Part shown: in pieces, positions 35,534-45,172 of the stretch | Position numbering within the stretch: position 1 is the stretch's first letter | Layout of the letters: every line of letters begins with the position of its first letter | Source: Rutidosis leptorrhynchoides | Taxonomy: Eukaryota; Streptophyta; Magnoliopsida; Asterales; Asteraceae | DNA: 64,000 nucleotides | Direction of reading: 5' to 3' | Assembly: GCF_046630445.1 (NCBI RefSeq) | Contig: NC_092339.1 | Span: forward strand, 79,321,501 to 79,385,500 | The notes under the pieces: generated by a model | What the model was told of the DNA's origin: nothing | The model's input: the letters and a program-made list of their open reading frames with translations, nothing else | The model's database searches: none | Made by a program: the position numbers and the translations under genes

Positions 35534-36358
35534 ATGTCGGACGTTCCACCTGCTGGCATTCCGGGCAGTACAGGCTCAGACCCCGTTGTCCCACCTACTG
35601 CTATACCTGCTGCTGCTGCTGCTGCCGATATTTCGGCCCCGACACCCACTGGCGATCTCGGCGCTTCCACTTCCGGAGCTAGCTCTAGTGCACCTGCCCC
35701 AGCGTCTTCTTCCAGACCCCCGAGGCAACTGGCTCGCATTGGTGGTATGGAGATCCCCGCGGAGTTCGGGGAGGGTCCTTTTCGTAATCACTGGCGCACT
35801 CCCTGCCGACGCACTCCCGACGGATACCTAGCAGTGATTACGCCAGGCCGACACCGACAGATGTTGGCCGCCTTCGGATATCCAGTTGAGCCACCCGTGT
35901 CACCACCACATGATTCAGACGACGGGTCTTCCACCGATGCTCCTTCAGACGACACCACATCTGATGACTCTAGTGATGAGGAGGATCCCGCTGACAGACC
36001 GATTCAGGCACCCTCTACCCCGCCGAAGAAGCGGTATCGCTTCGCTGGCATTATTCCGGGTCGTACTATCACTGACGCTTTTGGTCGGCGTCAGAGGATT
36101 ACTGCTCGTAAACGGCTGGTGCCGTACCCTGCTGACCCACTGATATTACCATCTCCACCCAGAGCCGGACCATCTACTTCAGCACCACTAGCACCACCTG
36201 CACCACCAGCACCACCTGCACCGCCAGCACCACCTGCCCCACCATCTTCCTCTAATGAGGGACTGAGGCGGGAGATTGAGATTCTTCAGGCCCGAGTTAC
36301 TGAGCTTGAGGAGCAGTTGGCTCAGGTTTTGGACATCTTGCACCCACCATCACCGTAG
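35534..36358 (+). CDS. extra ORF upstream of gag (homolog of 6638-7528)
   Basis: It runs 274 codons from MSDVPPAG to SP-stop. The ATG is preceded directly by TTTTTCCTTGTTCAG, a strong 3' splice-site-like sequence; the frame is also open further upstream to 35237, but that part is not conserved in Tekay 1. It shares with Tekay 1 the block FGEGPFRNH-(M/W)-RTPCRRTPDG, the Asp/Ser-rich acidic run, PPKKRYRF, an AFG(H/R)R.R(V/I)TARKR basic block, a (APPAPP)n stretch and a C-terminal leucine-heptad coiled coil (REIEILQARVTELEEQL). Length differences are indels in low-complexity parts that keep the frame. Function unknown; a nuclear or RNA/chromatin-associated accessory protein is only a guess from composition. 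Confidence 0.72.
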   Translation: MSDVPPAGIPGSTGSDPVVPPTAIPAAAAAADISAPTPTGDLGASTSGASSSAPAPASSSRPPRQLARIGGMEIPAEFGEGPFRNHWRTPCRRTPDGYLAVITPGRHRQMLAAFGYPVEPPVSPPHDSDDGSSTDAPSDDTTSDDSSDEEDPADRPIQAPSTPPKKRYRFAGIIPGRTITDAFGRRQRITARKRLVPYPADPLILPSPPRAGPSTSAPLAPPAPPAPPAPPAPPAPPSSSNEGLRREIEILQARVTELEEQLAQVLDILHPPSP

Positions 36359-36654
36359 GACTTTGTATTAGATTCTGTATTGTAATCTCTTTTGAAATTT
36401 CATATTTCACTTATGTATCGTACGAACTTATTGTAATGTATGGAACTTATTACCTTTAATGAATGGAAATTTGTGTTGTTTACTTTTTGCACAAGTGTTC
36501 TATTTACATTATCATAGTTTTGTGGTACTTATATCTGCTTGCGTTACTTAATCAACATGTGTTGTGCTGTTTTCATGTTGATTGTTATATACTATATTAT
36601 TATTATTTGCATACTGGATTTTGACTTGAGTCAAAAATGTTTGTTTAGAACATC

Positions 36655-36987
36655 ATGGCCAACGGGAGATCAACCCCTACCGCAGCACAAATTGAAGAAA
36701 TGATTAACGAGCGTGTTGCTGCTGCTCTAGCTGAAAGGCAACCCCAAGCTCCACCACCACCACCACCGGTTGTTCCACCCATCCAAATTGGGTGTACATA
36801 TAAGGAATTCCAAAGCTGTAAGCCGCACTACTTCAGTGGCACTGAGGGACCAGTCGGTCTCACAAGATGGTTCGAAAAGTTAGAATCGGTATTCAGGGTT
36901 AGCAATTGCTCTGAGGCTAACAAAATGAAATTTGCATCTTGCACGCTTTCCGATGGCGCGCTTACATGGTGGAATACCATGGCCCAA
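36655..36987 (+). pseudogene. Tekay 2 Gag N-terminus, cut by Athila B
   Basis: ATG at 36655 (MANGRSTPTAAQIEEM) gives 111 codons of Gag ([29 protein letters not shown]) up to ATGGCCCAA at the Athila B junction. A chance stop follows a few codons into the insertion. Gag resumes at 51246 (ATGCTACGCCTTGG). Compared with Tekay 1, about 21 bases of gag between the two junctions are missing. The Cys codon lost to a stop in Tekay 1 is intact here (TGT). Confidence 0.88.
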
Positions 36988-37337
36988 ACTTGCGGTATAT
37001 AATGCTTCAAACCCCGCGAATCGCGGGGTTTCAAATTTCAGCTGACAGCTTTAAATTCGACGCGTTTTTTCTTTATTTTTTTTATTTTCTGTTTTCTGAT
37101 TTTAAATAAATAAAAGATATTAAAATAAAACTTATATTTTTATAAACTAAAATAAAAATAAAGAAACTTATAAAACTTAAATATTTAACAAAATCTTAAA
37201 AATAATTATATTTTTGTTTTTCTTTTTATATTTTCGAAAAATTAAAACGTATTTTTACAAAAACGAATTTTTATAAAAGTAAACTAAAAATCTTTTTTTT
37301 TTATATTAGCGTTGCGCTTCCGGCTTTTAAGATAAGT
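36988..37337 (-). repeat. truncated second leader copy of Athila B
   Basis: It repeats 48924-49275, downstream (in element sense) of the left LTR. It breaks off at ACTTGCGG, within the second palindrome, directly against Tekay 2 gag. It contains AACCCCGCGA-A-TCGCGGGGTT at 37010-37030 (central base differs from the right copy). No target duplication. Confidence 0.85.
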
Positions 37338-37355
37338 TCCCCGGCAGCGGCGCCA
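37338..37355 (-). other. extra Athila primer binding site (left copy)
   Basis: The minus strand reads TGGCGCCGCTGCCGGGGA. A primer site outside the 3' LTR is not part of a normal element and marks a tandem or recombinant structure. Confidence 0.85.
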
Positions 37356-37363
37356 AAAATACT

Positions 37364-39301
37364 TGATGTTATGCGAGGTGTATATAAAATAGTTATTAAT
37401 TTTAGCAGAAAATACTATTAAATACGATACAATTTTACACAAGATATTTATTTATTTATAGAATGGATATACTTAAACCTTGCTACAACACTTATAGGCA
37501 GTGTACCTAATCGTACAGTAGTGTAGTTTTTAGTAAGTCCGGTTCGTTCCACAGGGAAATCTTTAAACAAAGCTCAACGCTATATTAGTTTACTTTTATA
37601 AAAATACAAACATATATATAAGTAATATTATTATTATAAAGGGGGGTTTTTACCGTTTAATGACCGGTTTGTCGATTTTAAGACTTTAGTCGCAGTTAAA
37701 ACCTAATGTAAAATATTAAATAAATAAAAGACTTAATTTAAAGCGTAAAGTAAATAACGATAATGAAATTGCGAATAATAAAAGTGCGATTAAATAACAA
37801 TAAATAAAAATGCGATAATTAGAAGTGCAATTAAATATAAAATGATGGAAATTAAATATGAAATAAAAGAATTATGCTTATTTAAACTTCCGTAATCATG
37901 ATGTTTGACGTGTTGATTTTAGTTTTATGCCCATGGGTTAATTGTCCTTTGTCCTGGATTATTTAATATGTCCGTCTGGTTTTTGTCCATAACAGTCCAT
38001 CAGTCATAAATATAAAGTGCGAGTGTCCTCGTCAAATTATTATTATACCCGAAGTTAAATATTCCAACTAATTGGGGATTCGAATTGTAACAAGGTTTTA
38101 ATTCTTTGTTTAATGAATACACCAGGTTATCGACTGCGTGTAAACCAAGGTTTTACTACTTTGTTAACAATTACACCAATTACCCTTGAATGTAATTTCA
38201 CCCCTGTTTTAATTATTCTAGTGGCTATTAATCCATTCCCGTGTCCGGTTAAATGAACGATTATTCGTACATATAAATACCCCGCCCATCGTGTCCGATC
38301 GAGTGTATATGGTAATTTATAGGGACGCCCAATTGTAAATCTTTATATTAACATTAACAAACTTTCATTTAATTAAACAAATATAAAGCCCATTAATAGT
38401 CCATAGTCTAATTTCCACAAGTGTCGTTCTTTTGTCCAAACCCCAATTATGGTACAAAGCCCAATTACCCAATTTTAGTAATTAGCCTAACATCATGATT
38501 ACTTCGTTTTAAATAAGCATAATAATAACATAGCTACGAGACATTAATGTAAAAAGGTTGAACATAACTTACAATGATTAAAAATAGCGTAGCGTTACAC
38601 GGACAGAATTTCGACTTACACCCTTACAACATTCGCTAACATACCCTTATTATTAGAATTAAAATTAAAATTAAAATATAAATTATATATATATATTTTA
38701 CGTATATATGAGAGAAGAGAGAAATAGAATATCTCATTTTGATCAGAATTCGGTTTGCTTTATAGGGATTTTTGATTTTTGGGGCTCCGCGACTCGCGGT
38801 GAATTTTGCCTTCAAACTCCGTGAGTCGCGGAGTTTGAAATTCCAGCTCACATCTTGGAGTCTTTCTCTGCCGACGGTTTTTATTATATATATAATATAT
38901 ATATATAATTAATATAATTAATTATATATTATATTATATTTATATACATAGTTAACTTGTAATTTTTAGTCCGTTGCGTCGAGCGTTAAGAGTTGACTCT
39001 GGTCCCGGTTCCGGATTTTCGAACGTCCTTGCGTACAATTTTATATTTTGTATTTTGCGTTTTGAATCTTGTACTCTTGTAATTTCGAGACGTTTCTTAT
39101 CAATAATTAGAACCTCTTTGATTGTCTTTTGTTCTTTTGAGCTTTTTGGTCGTTTGCGTCTTCAATTCGTCGAATCTGTCTTTTGTCTTCACCTTTTATT
39201 ATTTAAACGAATATCACTTGTAAATAGAACAATTGCAACTAAAAGCTTGTCTTTCTTGAGGAATAATGCTATGAAATATATGTTCGTTTTTAGCATTATC
39301 A
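37364..39301 (-). repeat. Athila B left LTR (3' LTR position, 1938 bp)
   Basis: On the minus strand it begins TGATAATGC (39301) and ends ACATCA (37364). It is nearly identical to 49302-51245; the 6-bp length difference comes from one missing ATTAAA unit near 38660. It contains a promoter-type palindrome pair (38817-38833 and 38785-38799) followed on the minus strand by CCCTATAAAG. Confidence 0.88.
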
Positions 39302-39316
39302 AATATTCCCACACTT
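39302..39316 (-). other. polypurine tract, Athila B
   Basis: Minus-strand CAAGTGTGGGAATATT abuts the LTR start TGATAATGC. AAGTGTGGG is also found at several internal places (see findings). Confidence 0.7.
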
Positions 39317-41382
39317 GAGCGTTGCTTGTCCTCAAGCAATATCGTCTTGAAATACTAGAATCACTTCTTTATTCTTCACACTTTGTACATCAGTGATTTC
39401 TATACGGCGGTATAAACAATGGTAGTAACGATATGGTTTACAGTCCCACATGACTATAAAAATTTAGATCCATTAAGGAAATTGGATCTTTATGAAAACA
39501 TTTGATCTTTTGAAAATTAAATCTAGTTTTTACCGTAGATAAGTTTTCCGGAATAACCCTTTACCGGTGTTTGCAAAATATTTTTGTGGGTTTGGTGGGT
39601 TTCAGATTTGAAAATTTTAGCTCAAAACTTACGGTTTTGTGTCACCCACTTGCTAACCTTGTATTTGGAAAGCAACACGTCCAGTTTACTTGTCCCGTAT
39701 ATTACCTTTCGGTAAACTACCGTCCGGTTGTAAAGGAAAGCGTTGAACAAGCAACTGTTAAGGCAATGTCCCGTGACATGCTTTTGATTATGGTCTATAA
39801 CGTGTCGGACGCAATTACTATCCTTGGTAGGAGCAATAGTAAAGCTCACCCTTATAATTTTTCGGTATGGCACAAGGTCCTGTCTTTGATCACTATGCAA
39901 CCACCGTTCTTACGGTTGACACCCAATTTGGTTCAGGTGACCTAATGAATTCCAGGTGAATTCCTAGGATTTTACGTTCAATGGTAATGAACGCATTGAA
40001 AATAGGGTTTTCAGAAAACAAATCGGTTTATAATTTTGATCAAAATATTTTCTCGTTCAAGCTCGAGTTTAGATATCATTGAATTCCATGAGTTTGTAAT
40101 TCTCAATCTTTAAGGTCAATCTCTAGGATTGAGTAATATCAGTCTTAAAAGCTGATTTTTAATCTTTAAGGAGATTATCCTTTCTGGGGATCTGATTCAT
40201 TAGTCTTATCCAGCTAATTTGCATGGTGCCCCCCCATTGTACGAGATAAATCCTTCTCATGGTTAGGATAAATCTGACCACTTGGTGACCCTGTTTAATG
40301 CTGAGGTCCGTGGATTTCCTGCTGATTTTAGTGATGACTTTTCTAGATTTTTCGTCAACCTACAGCTGGTCTGGATGACAACTTCATGACCTAAATCAAG
40401 AAGCGCGTGTCTTTTTCGGAAGACTTTACTTCCTTTTAATGATGGAATTGATTCATCGTGTAGATCCATCTCTTCTTTTCTTTCATCGGGTAAAACAGTT
40501 TAGTTTAGTCCAAAGCAAAAGTATTTTCAGTTATTTGTTACAGATATATGTGACATATGTTTAAGATAACTTGGTAAATTTTCCCACACTTGGCTTTTAT
40601 TTTCCTTTTTATCGTCCTCTATTCCATTTTAAATGAATTTTAACATTTTAGTTTGTTTCTCAATTTATGTCCTTTCCGAGGTAACAATAATTTCGGTGTT
40701 AAAACCTAGTTTTATCGTTCATAAATATGTATAACATGATTTTGAGTTCATTTAATTGAAATTTTTTTTTTTTTTAAATTTTACTAGAATTGGGTAGTTA
40801 GTATATAAGACTAGGGCTGTTCTTTATTATCAGAGAGCACTAGATTCTAATACAACTACTGCTTTACTAGTTTTTTTAATGGTAACCAAGTGTTTAAGAT
40901 AAAAATTTTAAAATCCGAAAGAATTTAACCCCTTCCCACACTTAAGATCTTGCAATGCCCTCATTTGCAAGAAATCAGTAACAATTTAAATTATTGAGGG
41001 TGATTAGTGTGAAAATGATTAAATTTTACCAAAGTTTCCAAATATATTGGCGTTTGTTTGCTGAATGATAAATGGTGCACATCATTTGTTCATTCCGTCT
41101 TGTTGTTATTTCACATATATTTTGCATCTTGTCGTCAAAATTAGTTGCTTTTGCTGAACTTAATGCCAGTCTTTGAAAATGCGTTGTTTTACCCTGTTGT
41201 GTACATAAGATAAACTGCAAACATATATACATATTTTTGAAGTTTGGTATATTACCCCACATTCAAAAATTATTAAAATCTAAGAATAAAAGTTAGATAA
41301 TTATAAAAATGATTACAATATTAACAAAAGTATTAAACGTATCAATAATTACAAATTACAAAAAAAAAAAATAATAAGTAAA
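39317..41382 (-). other. Athila B 3' non-coding region
   Basis: About 2 kb lies between the env-position ORF and the polypurine tract, as is usual for Athila. Open frames of 90-125 codons on both strands around 39.6-39.9 kb show no recognisable motif. AAGTGTGGGAA-type motifs occur on the minus strand at 40591-40581 and 40943-40933. Confidence 0.6.
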
Positions 41383-43408
41383 CTAAGGATGATATTGGTA
41401 CCAATAGGGGTTCCAGGCATAACCATAAGTGCTATAGAATGCTTCGGCAGGGTCATACGTAGGATACGGTGGCTGCATCTCTATAGACCAAGGAGGGAAG
41501 ATGGGTTTTGGTGTAGGAATATAGTTTCTACCTATATGTTGGCAATGAGCTATGATCTGGTTCTGATGAACTTGCCAATCTTCAAATGCTCTCTGTCTAG
41601 CATTTTCGTATTCCTGAGAAGCTATAAACCTATGCATTTCTTGCATCTCATTCCCCCCTCCTACATTACCTTGCTGCTGGTTTCTCTCCACCTGTGGATG
41701 TCTACCATGGTATCGTACTGCGGCGTTATTTCGCCTCTTCAAAACTTTTGCACCATGGTATACATTTAAACCTATAGTATCGCGGGGTTCCGGCTCTTCT
41801 AGTAATAATCCCCCCCGACTTATATCCACACCGAGATATTCACCAATCAAAGTAATAAAAATACCACCTCCTATTATGCTATGTGGTCGCATCCCCCGAA
41901 CCATAGCTGATAAATAAAAACCCACACAATATGGTATACTTACAGCGCTTTGTGGGTCTCGAATACACATATGGTAAAACAAATCCTGTTCATTTACTTT
42001 TTCCTTGTTTTTACCCCTTTGTGTAATCGAATTAGCTAAAAACCTATGTATCACTCTTAATTCGGCTCTATCTATATCCAAATAAGAGTAATTTCCCCCT
42101 TTGAAACGGTGATGGCTTGTCATTTGACTCCACACACCGTGTGTATCAAAATTTTCATCTATCTTTCTACCGTTTAGTATCAATCCTCTACAATCGGCAG
42201 ACGCTAACTCCTCAGGCGTATATATACGTAAAGCCTGAGCCATGTCCAGTAAAGACATGTGGCGCATCGAACCGCCTAACAAAAATCTAATAAAAGAACG
42301 ATCGGTTAAACTAGCTACCCGATCATTCAACTCTATACTACATAACAATTCTTCACACCATACTTTATATACAGGTCTACGTATGGTGAATAAACATATC
42401 CAGTCATTAAAAGAAGAATTACCATACCTCTGTACAAGTAATTCCCTAATTGGCCCGGCCAATTCTACAGCTTCTAAGGGTCCCCATTCTATGACCGTCG
42501 GTACCTCAACAACCTTAGAATGAAGAGTATGCAAACCCCGTTGATATTTTGGATAATCTATCCAAAAGTCTATCAAATCTCAGGTTCGGGTGCAACTCTT
42601 CCAAGTGCATATCGAAAAAGGTCATGACTGGATGAGGTACATCCTGCTTGTAGTAGTTATCCACCTCCTGTTGTTCCAAATTCTCAGCAGGAGCATTGCG
42701 GGCTTGGGATGAAGATTCACCCCTTTCATTCTGCAAAACACATCAAACACAATTTGTGTGCATCCAAATATGCATTAGTGTCAGCAAAATCATCAATCAA
42801 AATAATTACAATGACATTATCAATTTATATCAAACTTAAGCTTATTTTCACATTTTTATCAAATCTACACTTTTTCAAATAAGCATATTCGAAAATTTTC
42901 GCCAAGTTCATAAGCATTCAACTCAAATAACATGTCAAAATAATCATTACTAGCAATTAAACAAGTCTCAAATGGCATTATCTTTCAAAAATCAAGTTCA
43001 TGAATTTTAGACTTGAAAAAGTCCACTTTAATTCTCAAAATCATGTTTAGGCTCAAAGTTTGGATCATTTAACTACCTAGACATGTTACACTACTCAATT
43101 TAGCAACAATTCATGACAAAAATCGGCCATAACCTGTTTATATCAAAAAGCCCCAAATTTGCTCAAGAACACAAACCCTAGATTACTCAAAATTTGAAGT
43201 TTAAGGCTTCTAATCATGTTAAACAGCATCAATCTAGGTTATACAAGCATAATACATAAACAATTTAAGCTTAATTACACTAAAAAGCATCAAAATCAAA
43301 TTGGGGAAAAAATAGCTCAAGAACACCAAATTTCGGATTAAATGGTGTTTAGGTGTAGAAATTTACCGTTTTTCTTGAGTAATTCTTAGATAGCATCCTT
43401 CTCAACAT
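41383..43408 (-). pseudogene. Athila B env-position ORF (ATHILA ORF family), two exons, frameshifted
   Basis: Exon 1 is 43408-43367 (14 codons from an ATG), donor ACG|GTAAAT; the intron is 42731-43366 (636 bp); the acceptor TTTTGCAG leads into exon 2 at 42730 in the same phase. Exon 2 carries an extra T in a T run at 42564-42567 relative to Athila A, shifting frame after about 55 codons; the remaining 397-codon frame to 41383 is open. It matches the plant ATHILA ORF-1 type (RSFIRFLLGGSMRHMSLLDMAQALRIYTPEE; QDLFYHMCIRD; IGGGIFITLIGEYLGV). Biochemical role unknown; its position corresponds to env in retroviruses, but no signal peptide or clear membrane anchor is visible. Confidence 0.7.
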
Positions 43409-43562
43409 GATTTTAGCAAAAGATTTGGTGATTAACGGTTAAAAATTGGGATTTTTGGGGTTTTTTCTCGGGTTTTTCGGGTGCAGTTTTCGCAGGTTGT
43501 TTGAGTTGAGGAGTATGAAACTGAGCTGTTGCAGCTCTTTATTTTTTTTCTGTAATCCGACC

Positions 43563-43579
43563 TCTCCGCGACTCGCGAA
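43563..43579 (-). promoter_or_regulatory. GC-rich palindrome upstream of Athila B env-position ORF
   Basis: Minus-strand CTTCGCGAGTCGCGGAG is followed about 21 nt later by AAAATAAAG, resembling the LTR promoter layout (palindrome, then TATA). A long T run (43597-43623; A on the sense strand) lies immediately upstream where Athila A has the partner palindrome, so only one palindrome remains. Confidence 0.4.
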
Positions 43580-43592
43580 GGTTTTGCACTAC

Positions 43593-43623
<31 letters not shown>

Positions 43624-43628
<5 letters not shown>

Positions 43629-44582
43629 CATTAACTTATTAAAACAATTAAGTAATTAATTTTAAAATTTTGTTTCCCTTGTTATTTAGGACGAGGTCGT
43701 TTCGGATCGATGTCCTAGTCCGTCTCTCGACAAAATTTTAAAATTTGTCTTTTTGTAGCGATTGTTTTAAAAGCTAAGATTTTTGGGTTTTTTCAATGTT
43801 TTTGGCATACTTTAATTCAATAAGATTAAAAATAATGATAATAAAATTTCTCGTCCCTCCCTCGGGTAAAGCAATTTCGGTTCAAAGACCTAGTCTTCAA
43901 CTTACGACGAATTTTAAAAATCATATTCTTAACTTAATGAGATAAAGTAAATTTTTGTTTTTAAATTCACACAACTTAAATATAAGATTCAAAATTAATA
44001 TTAAAAATTCACACCAAACTTAAAATTTAAAATGCATAAAATTAAAAATTTATATTTTAAAAATTAAAAATTCACACGAAACTTAATTTAAAAATTTATA
44101 AATTCATACCAAACTTAAATTAATTTTTCAAATATTTATAATTTTTAAAAATATTGTTTTTACAAAGTTTACAATATTAATTTAAGATTTAAATATTAAT
44201 TTTAAAAACATGGTAAAAATAAAATTAAAAATCTTTTTGTCTTTTTATCCCACTTTAATCAATCAAATATTATCAAAAATATGCGCCCCTCTTTTCGGTA
44301 AAGTAATTTCGGTTCCAAGACCTAATTTAACTCATGACGAATTTTTGAAATATTTTGGGTTGATTGTTTAAAGATATTTATACCTTAAGAATAAACGTTA
44401 AATTTCGCAGTGATGTAATAAATTTTTGAATGATATCAATAATTTCGGTCGCCAAACCTAATTTTATTCAATACCAATTTAATACTTTTTAACGAACAAA
44501 TTAGCGTTTATTATCAAAAGGTTAAAAATAAAAATAAAAATAAAAATAAAAACTGTACAGACATACCTGTGAAATAGATTTC
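43624..44582 (-). other. AT-rich spacer between Athila B 138-codon ORF and env-position ORF
   Basis: About 1 kb is non-coding and collinear with 61578-62530 of Athila A. On the minus strand it begins with a consensus donor CACAG|GTATGT right after the 138-codon ORF. It contains recurring AAATTCACAC and CGAAATT...CCTAG phrases. No ORF. Confidence 0.6.
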
Positions 44583-44999
44583 TTAGTTATATGATCTATC
44601 CCATTCATAAGATAGTCGGTTTAATTGGTTTTCCATGGCTACATAGGCGTAACCTCGAGCATTCAGTATCTTTTCTTCTAAACATATGAACGGTCCGTCT
44701 CTGCATAAAGTAACAAATTCGGTATTTGAATAGGTTTGATTATTTGAACATTTACCTCCATGTGACCATTTTCCGCATTTGTGACATCTTTCTAGGTGTC
44801 GTGCTCTTCTTTTCGCTGCGGATTTTGATTTTCCTTTACCAAATTGTAACTTATTATCTTCGTATCTGGATTCTTTTCTAACTCCGTCCATTCTTTCTCT
44901 GATTACTGATACTATTTCACTCGGTAGTATGTCATTATTACGTTTAGTGATCAAAGCGTGTAGCATTAGACCATGGTTTAGTTCACAGGCAGTCTTCAT
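44583..44999 (-). CDS. 138-codon ORF with zinc-knuckle-like motif (unknown)
   Basis: It starts MKTACELNHGLMLHAL. The centre is strongly basic (GKGKSKSAAKRRARHLER) followed by CHKCGKWSHGGKC, a C-x2-C-x4-H-x3-C arrangement one residue shorter than a retroviral zinc knuckle. The C-terminal half has CRDGPFICLEEK and ARGYAYVAMENQLNRLSYEW. It lies between the polyprotein stop and the env-position ORF, flanked by an AG after a pyrimidine-rich run and by donor CAG|GTATGT, so it could be an exon of a spliced RNA. The Athila A homolog differs at 4 residues. I recognise no family; nucleic-acid binding is inferred from the motif and charge. Confidence 0.65.
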   Translation of the reverse strand: MKTACELNHGLMLHALITKRNNDILPSEIVSVIRERMDGVRKESRYEDNKLQFGKGKSKSAAKRRARHLERCHKCGKWSHGGKCSNNQTYSNTEFVTLCRDGPFICLEEKILNARGYAYVAMENQLNRLSYEWDRSYN

Positions 45000-45172
45000 T
45001 TTGTAAAAACCTAAAAAAAAAAAAAAAAAAAATTTAGAATGGGGGGAGAAGACTAGTTCTTTAGGGTCTGCTAGGGAAAGACCAATCGGGTTCCATTCTC
45101 GGAACTACACGAGAACAGAACAACTAACTCTAGATAGCATTTTCTTTTTAGAACATTTGAATCTCCCCACAC

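Noticed and set aside
39571-39945. 124-codon plus-strand frame in the Athila B 3' region
   Set aside because: Antisense to the element, no recognisable motif, and a competing frame on the other strand; not supported as a gene.
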